Of a DNA stretch of 64,000 nt, positions 26,965 through 38,100 are shown piece after piece; the stretch's first letter is position 1, and each line of letters begins with the position of its first letter. This DNA is from Micractinium sp. NFX-FRZ (lineage: Eukaryota > Chlorophyta > Trebouxiophyceae > Chlorellales > Chlorellaceae). The position numbers were made by a program, and so were the translations under genes. A model generated the notes under the pieces. It did not search any database. It had not been told where the DNA came from and was given only the letters and a program-made list of their open reading frames with translations. The stretch spans positions 57,485 to 121,484 of the forward strand of contig JAPTJF010000159.1 of NCBI GenBank assembly GCA_029339195.1. The letters run 5' to 3'.

Positions 26965-29900
26965 ATGAGCTGCACGTTGGCGGCCACCTCCGGTTCGCTG
27001 CGCGCGGCGAGACTAGAGGCTGCTGCGCCTTGGCATCACGCGAAGCGGCGACCACAAACCGATAAATACCAGCGGCACTTGGCATCGGCCGAGCGGGACT
27101 GCATACGCCGAGTGCCACCGTCGAGGCGGGGCCCCGCCACCGCTGCCGCTGCCGCTGCCACCAGCACTGCCAGCGAACCTGCAGACGAGTATGACGTGGT
27201 AGTGATTGGCTCAGGCATCGGCGGCCTCAGCTGCGCCGGACTGCTGGCCAAGTATGGCCTGAAGGTAACAGCATCTTGGCGTTGAGGGCATTTGCAGGAG
27301 GGGCATCTACACACCGTAACGCTGCCAACAGCTTCAGCAAGCGCATGATGGCAAGCTGTCGTCTTTATCGCCCGCATTTGCTACCATTTATCCTAATTGA
27401 TGATGCCAGCCGCTGCTACTTCTGTGCGTTTCTTATCCATGCCGTGCACGCTGCCCGTCCGACGGTGCAGGTGCTGGTGTGTGAGTCGCACGACACGCCC
27501 GGCGGCGCAGCACACGCATGGACGGTGCGGGCGCCAGGTGGCGAGGGGCTCTACCACTTTGAGAGCGGGCCTTCGCTCTACTCAGGTCCGACTTTCTTTG
27601 TGTGTGTGTGTGTGTGTGTGTAAGGTTGGGTGCATGATGCACCTCCACCCTTTGGGGCAGGCTTTGTTCGAGCTGCGTTGCTTGGCCTGCCTGCCAAACA
27701 GAGCACATGTCGAGCCCGTGTCCACCAGAGCCAGGCCTGCAGCCGCTTCGGCTGCGTCCGCTGTACTGCTCTGCCGACACTTTCAGCGCTTCCACTGCCC
27801 TGCACCCCTCGGAAACCTCTGCCGTCCCTCTTCCTGTGCATCGCGCATGCCTTGAACCCCCCTGCAGACATGGCGGGGCGGGGGCGCGACGCCAACCCAC
27901 TGTCCCACGTGCTGCAGGCGCTGGGGGAGCCTCTGGACCTGCTGCGCTACAAAAAGTGAGGCGTGCAGTGAAGGACAATATCGTTCAATCCGGTTGTAGT
28001 AACCACAAAGAGCGTTGCAGTGTGTGCCCCACAGTGTCCTGCCCCACAGCTGGGATTTGTCACCCCTCGAGGGGCATCTCCGAAGCTCACCACACGCTCT
28101 GTGCACCCCCCCGCCCCTGCCTTGCCCCACTGCGCCTGCTTGCCGTGTTGCAGCTGGAACGTGATCACTCCAGAGGGGCAGTTCTTGACGGAGGTCGGGG
28201 CCAACCAGTTCTGCGACGTGCTGCAGCAAATCCGGGGGCCTGAGGCGGTGGCGGAGTGGCGGCGCCTGCAGGTGCGTGGGTGGGGGTGCAGCTGGGGTGA
28301 CCAGTTTTGGAGTCTGCATATTTGTGCTGTATAAAAGCGTCAGCCAACTTGGCGTCGATGACATGCCCTGCTATGCCTGCTGTGGTCTGCCCCCTGCCCA
28401 ACCTCCGCCCTGTGCTCTGGCACGCTCATCACTGTACTGCTTGCGCACTACACAACTGCAGGAAGTGATGCGGCCGCTGGCCAATGCAGCCACCATGCTG
28501 CCGCCGGTGGCGTTCCGGCAAGACGTCGGCGCCCTGCGCACCGCCTTGCTGCGCTACCTGCCGCAGCTGCTGACGGGCGGGCCGGCCGCTCTGCAGCTGA
28601 CGGGTCCCTTCTCAAAGGTGTGCTGGCAGGCGTGGTGCTGCGACTGGAGAGGCTGACCCATCCTTTGACTGTGTCTAGCCTGTGTGTGCTGCCCTGGCCA
28701 CCGTGTGCATAGACTGATGGATTGTGTGCTAGCCATGCCGCACGCCCAGTATGGCTTTCCCGCCCCCTACAACACGTCCTTCCCCTGCTCTTAATCAGGA
28801 CCCACCTCTTCCCTGCCGTGCCCATCACTTCATGCCAACGTGTCAGAACTTCGCACCTCTGCACGTGCTGGACAGCGCAAACATTCGGGGCATGCTATGG
28901 GCAACCAGCTGGGCCTGCTCATCTTCTTTTCATCGCCCTTGTGGCCTCGCCTCTTCAGGTGCTGGATGGAGCGGGAATCCGGGACCCGTTTGTGCGCAAC
29001 TGGCTCGACCTGCTCAGCTTCCTGCTGTCGGGGCTGCCCGCCGACGGCACCATTGCAGCCGAGGTCGCATTCATGTTCAACCAATGGTGAGTGGACGCTC
29101 ACGGCGTGCTTGCATTGTCACTGACGTTGATGCCGTGGTTGTGGGCTCAGCCGGTCGCACCACAGCACCACGAGGCGCTCACCACAGCTTGCAGTCGCAT
29201 GCGGCGCTCGCATGGCGCTGAGCAGCACAGTGGTGCGCCTTTGTCGGCCCCTTCCCTCGCTGCTGCCACCCCTGTCCATCCGTTCCCCTCCTCCTCTGCC
29301 CCCGCCATGCATTGCCGCGACCAGGTACCGCCCTGAGTGCTGGCTGGAGTTCCCACGCGGCGGCAGCCAGGCCATGGTGGATGCTCTGGTGCAGGGGGTG
29401 GAGAGGCACGGCGGGCAGCTGCAGCTGCGGGCGCACGTGGACCACATACTCACAGAGGGCGGCAAGGCGACGGGTGCGTGCAGGGCGGGCAGGGCGGCAG
29501 CGGCGCAGGGGTGTGAGGGAATGCGGCAGAGGGAGAGGACAAAGGGGGACATGGGGAAGGGAGCCAGGAGCGGTAGCCTTGGTCCCGGCAAATGGAAGTG
29601 TGCAGCCGTGGAGGGTTGCAAGAGGGCGGACCGACTCGGCATGGGAGCGCTCTCGTGAATTGCGCTGTCTCACTTCGTTCTCTTCCTCCTGCCCTCCTTT
29701 GCCTCGCGTCGCCCTGCTTTCCATGCAGGCGTGCGGCTGCGGGGGGGGCGCACCATCCGTGCCACGCGCGCTGTGGTCAGCAACGCCAGCACGCCCGACA
29801 CGCTGCGCCTGCTGCCTGATGACGTGGTGCCGCCCGCCTGGCGGCAGAGCACCGAGGACACCCCGCTCAACCCTTCCTTTATGCACTTGCATCTGGGCTT

Positions 29901-31714
29901 TGACGCCACAGGTGGGTGGGGGAGTGGGTTGGCAGTGCGTGGCGGGGCAGGGGAGCGTGCAATGCCAACAAGGAGTTACGCGTGGTGGGCTGGGTGGTAC
30001 GCCAGTGGAGGTCTGGACCTGCAGCACATCACAATCACATGCTATGTTGTGCTGCACTGCGCTGGCCTCCCCTCCCTGCAAGCGACGAGGAGCTGGAGCT
30101 GCACTTCCCAGCCAGCTTCTCGTGCACTTCGGCTCACATGCCCGTCTCCTCTTATGCACACCCGTTCTCCGTCTCCCCTTCAGGCCTGGAGGGGCTGGAG
30201 ATGCACCACATTGTGGTCAACGACTGGGATGCGCCCCGGGGTGTCTGCGCGCCACAGAACGTGGTGCTCGTATCCATAGCCTCAGGCAAGCACAAGGCGG
30301 GGGGCGAGGAGGGTGGGATGCCATGAGATGAGGTGGGTGCATGCAGGAGCTGGTGTGCAGGGTGGCAGGTGGAGCCCGCTGAGCAGCCTGCTCTCCTGTT
30401 GTATTGCCTCAGATGGGGCAGGTGTGTGCAGGAGGCATGCAGCTGCCCCGGGGGAGGCGAGTGGAGCCCGCTCAGCAGCCAGCTTGCCTTGTTGTACTGC
30501 TTCTACCAACTGTCCCACCCTCCGGCTCACTTGAGTGCTAAGTAGAAAAAGTCACAGCCCCACCCCCGCCCGCCGCGGGCAGTGATCGACCCCAGCCTGG
30601 CGCCCCCCGGCAAGCACTGCCTGCACGCCTACACGCCCGCCACCGAACCTTTCGAGCTGTGGCAGGGCCTGGACAGGCGCAGCCCCGAGTATGCGGCACT
30701 GAAGGAGGAGCGCAGCCGGGTGCTGTGGGACGGTGAGTGAGCTGGGCTGCAGGCGGGAGGGGTGCTTTGCCTACCACCGCACGCCTCACTGCACCTCCAA
30801 CCAGAACTGGCAGCCCAGCGGCGCATCGCCCTCTCGCTACCCCCGCCCTGTCCTGGCTGTGCCCGCTGCCCTCCCCCTGCAGCTGTCCGCCGCTTCATCA
30901 TCCTCCCTGGCCCTCAGCTGTTATGCTCCTCCCCCTTCGTAATTTTACTAGCCCACCATTCAACACCCCCACACACACACATGCCCTTGCTGCAGCGGTG
31001 CGCCGCCTCATCCCCGACATCGACTCCCGCATAGAGGTGACCCTCGTGGGCACCCCCCTCACACACGAGCGCTTCCTGCGCCGCCACCGCGGCTCCTACG
31101 GGCCAGGTGCGCGCGCTCTTCGGAACCTTGGGCCTGCGGGCCGGCCAGGCGCCTGCCAGGGTGCCTGCCCGGTGCCCCGCCTGTCTGCCTGCCTCTCTGG
31201 CTGCTTCGTACACAGCATGCTCACTCGCGCAGCTGTGCTGGTCTGGCTGGGCTGCCAGCTGCCTTGCACGTGCAGTTGTGTTGCCACCCAGGCGCGCCGG
31301 CTGACTCTCTGTTGCCGGCGGTCTTCTTTCTTGGTCGTGCAGCCATCCGTGCGGGCGAGGGCCTGTTCCCCTGGCATGCCACCCCCCTCGGCTCCCTTTA
31401 CTGCTGCGGCGACTTCAGTTTCCCAGGCAAGTGGGCAATACTTGGATGCAGCAGCTGCACGGTAGCAAAAGGGGCTGGCCTGGTGCAGCCTGGCACAGCT
31501 GCTTCACATTATGCGTCCGCTCTGCCCTCTCCTGCCTGCCCGTCTGCCGCCCCGCAAGCCTGCCTGCCTGCCCTGCCTTCCCGCCCACCTCCACCCGTCC
31601 CATGCACCTGCAGGCATCGGGCTGCCAGCGGTGGCAGCCAGCGGCGCCATCACAGCCAACAGCCTGGTGCCCGTCAGCCAGCACCTGGAGCTGCTGCAGG
31701 AGTTGGGGCTGTAA
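26965..31714 (+). CDS. carotenoid isomerase-like FAD oxidoreductase
   Basis: Belongs to the CRTISO/phytoene-desaturase-related flavoenzymes; CRTISO itself isomerises cis-lycopene in plastids. Exons: 26965-27264, 27471-27585, 27868-27955, 28154-28271, 28462-28617, 28959-29086, 29325-29473, 29729-29911, 30184-30285, 30583-30732, 30996-31106, 31343-31426, 31614-31714; about 594 residues. The first about 70 residues are basic and Ala/Ser-rich (plastid transit). The FAD motif is VVVIGSGIGGLSCAGLLAK at about residue 80. Later landmarks are CWLEFPRGGSQAMVDAL, VVSNASTPDTLRLLP, GLFPWHATPLGSLYCCGD and FPGIGLPAVAASGAI. Two introns (after 30285 and 31426) start with GC, not GT; using GC keeps the conserved FPGIGLPAV join. 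CRTISO versus a CRTISO-like paralogue cannot be settled by eye. Confidence 0.85.
27598..27621. repeat. TG dinucleotide microsatellite in CRTISO-like intron 2
   Basis: About ten TG repeats a few bases after the exon 2 donor. Confidence 0.85.
30362..30510. repeat. 94-bp tandem duplication in CRTISO-like intron 9
   Basis: GGTGGAGCCCGCTGAGCAGC (about 30368) recurs as GAGTGGAGCCCGCTCAGCAG (about 30461), followed both times by a TTGTTGTA-type tract. Both copies are intronic. Confidence 0.65.
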
Positions 31715-32396
31715 GGAGTTGAGAACTGATATTGCTGTATTGGCACCAAGCCCTTGAGCACGGCTGGAACAGCGCTAGCATGAACTGCTGGATGAGCTGG
31801 GGGGTCCCAGAGGGAGAAGCTGCCCAGCCGGTTTTTCCTAACCAGCACTGCCCACTGACTGAACACAAGGTGCATGGGGACGCCCAGCCGCCATCAGCAG
31901 TGTCTAAGCCTCTTCTTGCCTTCATGCTTCCCCCATACTTGTGTTACTGCCCCTCCACACCTGAGCGTTCCGCTTTCTGTTTTCACCGATTCGTACGCAA
32001 CACAACATGCCAAGCAAGGCGCTATAATAAACGAGAGGCGCTACGGTGTCGTGTGCGCACCGGGGTACAGGGCTGTATACAGCGCTGTACGTACAGGGGG
32101 AGGGGGGTGCGCTGTGCCAGCTTGGCAGCCCCAGCCAGACACTAGCAGAGCTGGGGCAGAGCGGGTAAAAAAGCGAGACGGAGGGCAAGGGATGCTGGGA
32201 GGGGGAGGTGATAGAGAAGAGGGGTGATGCACAGAGGGAACAGAGCTGGGTATCAGAAGCCTTGGCGAGGGGAAGCGGGTGGTGCATTCAAAAGGGGATG
32301 AGCCCCGGGAGTTTAAAAGTGCAGGCTTGACAACGGGCAGAGCGCGCGCGTAGCATGCATGCGGGATGAGCGGGTCAGGTGGCGATTCAACGGCAT
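31715..32396. other. 680-bp convergent 3' region
   Basis: No gene seen between the CRTISO-like gene and the membrane-protein gene. An AATAAA lies on plus at 32026-32031; TGTAA overlaps the stop at 31710-31714. Otherwise unremarkable. Confidence 0.35.
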
Positions 32397-34244
32397 TCAC
32401 TTCCGCCCCAGTGTCACCTCCCACTCTTCATACGTTTCATACAGCACCTGCTCAGTGCCAGCCATGGCAGCAGCGGTGCCGCCCTGGGCGCCGCCTTCTG
32501 CCCCGCGGCCCCGGCCGGTGAGCCTCTGCGTGAAGAGCAGCAGCGTCAGGCGGCGGCGCAGGTGCAGGCGTGGGAGGCGGCTGGCATAGGGGGCGTGCTT
32601 GTGCTGCTTGTGGTGGTGTGGCCCGTGGCGGCGGCCGAGGGCTTGGGTGGGGCGGTAGGCCAGCGGGGCAACCGACTCTTCTGACCCTGCGTCATCATTG
32701 CCCCAGCCGCCCGCAGACTCAGCAGCCGCGGCCTCTAGCACCGCCGCCTGGAAAGCCGCCAGCTGCTGCTCCTGCTGCTCCTGCTGCTGCTCGCCTGCCA
32801 GCTGCTCATGCAACGCACGGCTGTGCAGCGCATGCAGCAGCAGTACCATCACGGCAAGGAAAGCGGTGAGTGCTAGGAGGTGGCGGCGTGAGGCACGGCC
32901 GCGCCCACCGTACGACGGCCCGCCCCCGGCCGAAGGGCTGAGGGGCTGCGCGTCTGTCGGCTGCTCCTCTCCGCCGCTGTGGGACAGCAGGCGGCGCAGC
33001 AGCTCGGGCTCCTGCCGTTCGTTGTAGTGCCACGCATGCCGCCGCCAGCTCAGCAGCGCCGCCTCCTGCTGCTGCTGCCCAGCTGCCAGCGAGGGCTGTT
33101 GCAGCCGCAGCTGCAGCAGCGGGTTGGCGGTGCTGCCAACCTCAGTGGTTGCCGCTGCGGGCTGCGGTGCCGCCGCTGGCGCCGCCTCGGCTGGCGCTGG
33201 CATGGCTGCCCAGGCTGTGACAACCGCCGGCTGCCCTCCTACAGCTGGCTCCCCCTGCTGCATCAGCAGGTTCAGCAGGTCGCTGTTGCTGCTTCCTCTG
33301 CTCGATCCGCGACCACTGCCAGCGGAGGAGAGCTCATAGGGCCTGGGCAGCCGCAGCCGTGCAAAGCTTGCGGCGCTGCCGGCGCGGCGTCCGCTGCCGT
33401 CTGAGCTGGCACTACACATGCTCATCCCACTCAGCAAGCTGTCTGTATCGTCTGCGTTGCCAAGGGATGGCGGCCGCAGTGCTGCTGGGTCGGGCAGCTG
33501 CTGTAGCCAGGAGCTGCAGGCTGCATGAGTGTCCAGCTCTGCGCTGCTGCACCCATACAGCCGCAGCAGTTCACCTGGCTCGTGCTGCTCTGGCTCTGGA
33601 GCTGCTGGCTGGCTGCCCAGCGGCTGCGCCGTGAGGGGGTTGATGTAGGTGGTCGGTGTGTGGGATGGTGCGCCGGAAGAGGATGGCAGAGACAGGATGG
33701 GGATGGCAGAGAGCTGGGCGGGCGGCAGTGGCGCCGGCGCACAGGGCGGCAAGGCGCCGGGCGCACGCCGCCACGGCCGCAGCAGCCCAGCCAGTCGGCT
33801 GCGCCGCGGAGTGGAGGCCCAGCCAGCCTCCTGGGCGGTGGCCACCTCCTGCCTGTCCACGAGCAAAAAATCCTGCGGGTGGAGTTTTCGCGCGACACGA
33901 AACAGACTGCTGCTCAACTTCGTGGCCGACTCCACGGCCTGCAGGCGCACATACGCCCAAAAGCAACCTCTGCTGCGTATTGCGGGCCTGTGGGGGAGTT
34001 CGCGCACCTCGCTTGAGGTGTCGGAAGAGCCAGGCATCCCCTGAAGCCTCCCCCAAACGAAGATTTGCAGGCTGCAGTAAGAAACAGCTGCCACCCCCGG
34101 AGCAGCAATGCTGGAACTGGCGCTAGCCTCAGATATGTCTGTCATGCTGATGCTGGCACCGTGCCATGTCAGCGCCCTGCCACCGGTACAGCGGCCTGGG
34201 CGCACCATAGGAGGTCCTTTCAGCCTGCAGCCTAGCAGGAGCAT
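32397..34244 (-). CDS. intronless single-pass membrane protein, unknown
   Basis: One uninterrupted frame of up to 615 codons, unusual in this intron-dense window. I do not recognise a family. The N-terminal 400 residues are Ala/Pro/Ser-rich with short ordered stretches (SLFRVARKLHPQDFLLVD, PGELLRLYGCSSAELD). At about residues 455-477 there is one strong hydrophobic helix, HLLALTAFLAVMVLLLHAL. A Gln/Glu-rich coiled-coil-like segment (EQQQEQQEQQLAAFQAAVLE), a His/Lys/Arg-rich patch and an acidic end (YETYEEWEVTLGRK) follow. A tail-side charged region after one helix suggests a single-pass organelle or endomembrane protein. Start may be M1 (34244) or M34 (34145, before TDISEASAS). Frame length and composition favour a real gene, but expression is unproven. 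Confidence 0.5.
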   Translation of the reverse strand: MLLLGCRLKGPPMVRPGRCTGGRALTWHGASISMTDISEASASSSIAAPGVAAVSYCSLQIFVWGRLQGMPGSSDTSSEVRELPHRPAIRSRGCFWAYVRLQAVESATKLSSSLFRVARKLHPQDFLLVDRQEVATAQEAGWASTPRRSRLAGLLRPWRRAPGALPPCAPAPLPPAQLSAIPILSLPSSSGAPSHTPTTYINPLTAQPLGSQPAAPEPEQHEPGELLRLYGCSSAELDTHAACSSWLQQLPDPAALRPPSLGNADDTDSLLSGMSMCSASSDGSGRRAGSAASFARLRLPRPYELSSAGSGRGSSRGSSNSDLLNLLMQQGEPAVGGQPAVVTAWAAMPAPAEAAPAAAPQPAAATTEVGSTANPLLQLRLQQPSLAAGQQQQEAALLSWRRHAWHYNERQEPELLRRLLSHSGGEEQPTDAQPLSPSAGGGPSYGGRGRASRRHLLALTAFLAVMVLLLHALHSRALHEQLAGEQQQEQQEQQLAAFQAAVLEAAAAESAGGWGNDDAGSEESVAPLAYRPTQALGRRHGPHHHKQHKHAPYASRLPRLHLRRRLTLLLFTQRLTGRGRGAEGGAQGGTAAAMAGTEQVLYETYEEWEVTLGRK

Positions 34245-35171
34245 GCCCTGCCAGCCCCTTGATGTGTGAACTATAGTGAATAATGAAGTTATAACTCAAT
34301 GCTGCCACCCGTGCCTCTGCCCGCCCACCTCCCCCTGCCGGCCTGCACAGCACTCGAGCCTGTCAAGAGTCGTTTTCACCCTGGGCCCAATGCATTGACC
34401 AGAGGACTTGAGAGACTCCGAGCCTGTTGGGTTGTCATGTTGGCATGCATCAGACATGCATGTAAGTCAGTGTTGCAGCAGGCGGGCAGCATTTGTTCTA
34501 CATCTGAAGAGTGGCACCGACGCTTGGCCAAGACCTCAGGCGTCGCTCCATGCTAGCAGCAGCCCTGCCCAGCACTTTGGTGTTGAAGACGAGGGGGAAC
34601 ATCTTCTTGCGCACATGCGTGTCAGAGGCAAAGTTATGCAATTGTGCCTTCTTGGGCGCACAGGCTGCATGTTTACTGGGTGCTGGGCCCGAAGGCGGGC
34701 CCGCCCCGCCAGCCACCCTGCCGTCACCGCTGCATCGGCCGCGCATTGGTCCGCTACATATCTGCATGCCCCTGTTTGCAAATGGCCAAGCTCTGTCAAA
34801 TATCTTGATCCGAGCAAGCCTTCGCTCGGAAGCGAGCCGGGCGCTGGCGAAACCCTGCCAGGCAAGAATCTCAGGATATCGAGTGCCCCGCGTGAATCCA
34901 TGTGCACCACACTTGGAGGTGGTATTTTGTAGCGCTGGGCTGTCGGTGCGCCCTCGGACGGCGCACCCGTGGCAGACCTTTCAAGCTATGTTGTTATGTC
35001 CTTGCTATGTTTCGTTGCATGCTTTGAGGGAGGCGAGCACTAGCGTCAAATTCAAGCCGTCCAGCAAGCCAGCCGTTGCTTGTTGGCCATCTGCCGCCAC
35101 CGCCGCCGCCGCTGCCGCCACCTCCTGCAGCCTCCAACTCAGCGTGCAAGCTCTGCTGGTGCAGGGCCGCC
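34245..35171. promoter_or_regulatory. 930-bp divergent region
   Basis: Lies between the membrane-protein gene (minus) and the giant DUF3638 gene (plus). GCC/CCG repeats at about 35095-35120 lead into the latter's start. A 227-codon plus frame crosses it but shows no domain. No other gene seen. Confidence 0.4.
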
Positions 35172-38100
35172 ATGGCGCCGCTCCAATGGTGTGAACCCGA
35201 GGAGCTGCTGGCCAGCCTGTATGGCTTTACCCACCGGCCCTGTGCCCAGCTGCAGTCCGCTACTGCCGTCGGCCAGGCCGTCGACGTGTGGGCCCGCTTT
35301 GTGGCGCGGCTGGTGAGTGGGAGAGGTGGCAGGGGATCCAGCCAGCCAGCCCCGCCCCGCCCTGCCTGGCCGGGGCATGCTTGCCTCCCTTCCGGCGCAT
35401 ACTCTCACACAGCCCACTGCCCTCACCTGGCCGCCCCCGCAGGCCGAAGATGCCAAAGCAGCGGCAAGCGCACCGCCGCTCTGGCCGGGGCTGCCGCCAG
35501 ACGGCTTGGGGCACCTGCAGCGAGCCGTGCGCTTTGTGTGCTCTGCCGATGATGCGACATGGTTCCCAGGCTATGGCTGCGTGCTGCTGCTGTCGCCCCC
35601 AGGAGAGCCCGACATCCAGCCGGTGCCTGGCGAGCTGCCGCTGCTGCTGGTGGGCCTTGATGACTGGAGGTTTGAGGCACACAGGTGGGTGATAAGTGCT
35701 TGACTGGAGTGGGAAAGGGGGGGCATAGGTAGGATGTTCTTTTGGAGGCGACGGCACCTGGGAAAGATCATGGGACATGCAGGAGGGGTGGACATACAGC
35801 GCTGCCTCCTCATGACCCGAATGCCCTGCCTGCCTGCCCCCTGCCCGCCCCATCTACCCAGCAGCACCGACAGCGGCGCGATCCAGCACACTGCGGCGTG
35901 CGTGGGCAGCACGTCTCTGCACTGCGGCGCGCTGCCTGCCGAGCAGCGTGCCGCCTTTGGCGCGGAGCTCCGCAAGGTGATGGCGGCGGTGGCGGAGCGC
36001 AAAGGGGATGCACGCTCAGCAGCGGTGGGGCGGCAGGGCCACCAGAAGACGTCGGCCATGGTGCATGCCGCGGTGCTGCAGGCGCTCGACCAGCTGGCCG
36101 CCAGCGAGGGGGCAGCAGGGGGCAGCACAGAGGTGCCTGAGCGGGTGCCCAGAGGCGGCTTCACTGACGTGGGGCTGCACACTGGGGGCACACCGCGGGA
36201 CACGGCCTGGCCGCTGGTCCGAGAGGCTGTCAAGGTGGGCTTGTGGGTGAATGGGTGGGTGGGTGGGGGTGTGGCAGGGATGACGCGGGATGCGCAGGGA
36301 GGGTCATCGCAAGGGCAACTCAGCTGTGCAGGTGCATCGTCTTCTGGCGCACGCCTGCCCTGTCCTCTAAACCTTGTGACCATGTTCCCCTGTCCCCCGA
36401 CTCCCCGTCCCCGCCGCACCCCCGGGCTGTGCAGGCCGCGCTGGCGCACCTGCCTGCCTGCCGGGACGCCTGCCCAGACCTCTTCCCGCTTGCAGAGGCG
36501 CACCTCCATCTCTGGCTGCTGCAGCGCCAGGTGCAACTGATGGGGCCAGAGACAGCCACCTCCACGGCCCTCAACGCAGCCTGCCACATGCTGACAGCTG
36601 TCGCCAGCCGGGCGCAGCAGCTGGCAGAGGAGGGCTTGCAAGTGGCGCACTTTGAGGGTGCGTGCTGGGAGGCGCGGCGGGCGCTGGATGCGGCACGCGC
36701 GGCGCGGGCGCAGGCGGCGGCTGACACCGCGCAGCTGCCGCCGCTGGGTGGGGCCGCCGAGGGCTCGCCCTGCGGCCCGGGCAGCTACCGCTTGCCGCGT
36801 GGGGTGTTGCCGCCGCTGAGGGAGCCGCAGGCGGGCAGCGGCGGGCTTGAGGAGGCAGAGGAGCGGGAGGGGCGCAACCTGGGCAGCCTGCCCCTTCCAG
36901 CCCCTGGCAAACCAGCATTTGTGGAGCTTCTGTCGGTGCTGCGCTTCTCGGCCCTGCAGCAGCCAGGGGACTTGGTGGAGCAGCAGCACCGGCTGTGCAT
37001 GGTTGAGCGGCAGCTGTTTGGGCGGGCAGCACGCGGCTTTGATGACTCGGCATTCCTGTCGGAAGCAGAGGTGGAGGCGGTCTGGGGGGTGGTAGGAGAG
37101 TACCGCTCAGGTGAGCCTGAAGGGAGGGAGGGAGGGAGTGCAAGATGGGAAAAGGGGGAAGGGAGGGGTGCAGGGAGGGGAGAGGTGCAGGGGGCGAGGG
37201 CAGCGCATGTGCAGCGAGTGGCGGCCAGTTGCAGATTGGTGGCAGCGGTGGTGCAGGCTGCCGCAGATTGGGTGCCGTGCCTGGCTCAGAAGCAGGCGCT
37301 GCCATGTTTCGGTGCGCAGCCCCACTCCCTGTCTGTCCCGCTCATGCCATCCCCTGTGTGCCCCTGCTCCTCACCATCAACACACACACTACACCACACC
37401 CTGCTGCGCTGCAGTGGCGCACAACCTGCTGGCCGACAACACCGCCGCCGCCGCACGCATGCACGCCGAGCTGCGCAGCCGCTGCCTGCTGGTCTGCTGG
37501 GCTGCACTGTGCGTGGTGCACGCGGCGGCCGCGGCGGCACACCCGCTGCTCAAAGAGTACGGCGTGGGGGTGAGCTGGCAAGATCTTCGGCACCTTCTGC
37601 TCTCTGACAAGCCTGCAGTAGATGCCATGCTGGCAGTGGCTGCGTACCTTCGAAAGCACACTCGGCCGGGGCAGGCGGTGTTCACGCTTGCCGACGGCGG
37701 CAAGGCGACGTTTGAGTTTGCGGCGCGGTACAGCGGGCAGGACACGCGGCACCAGGGCTTATGGCGGGCAGAGGCGGCGGCAGCAGAGGCGCGGCGCGCG
37801 GCGCACTGGGCGGAGGTGCAGCGCAAGCAGAGGCTGGCGGCAGAGCTGCGGGAGAAGCTGGAGGCGCAGCGGGCAGACGAGGCGGCCGCCCTGCAGCGCT
37901 TCAACGAGGCACAGAACACGTACTGCTCGCTGTGGGGGCAGGCGCGGCAGGAGGCGCACAACACGATGCAGTCGGCGCGTGCCAAGTACCACAAGGCCAA
38001 CGCTGCATGCAACGCCACGCAGGCCAAGCTGAGCGATGCCCTGGTATCTCCTGAGCCAGTCATACAGCCGCTGCCGGAGGACCAGCAGGCGGCAGCGGCC

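Noticed and set aside
35571..36989. 472-codon minus-strand open frame
   Set aside because: Mirror of strongly coding plus-strand exons 2-4 of the DUF3638 gene; antisense shadow.
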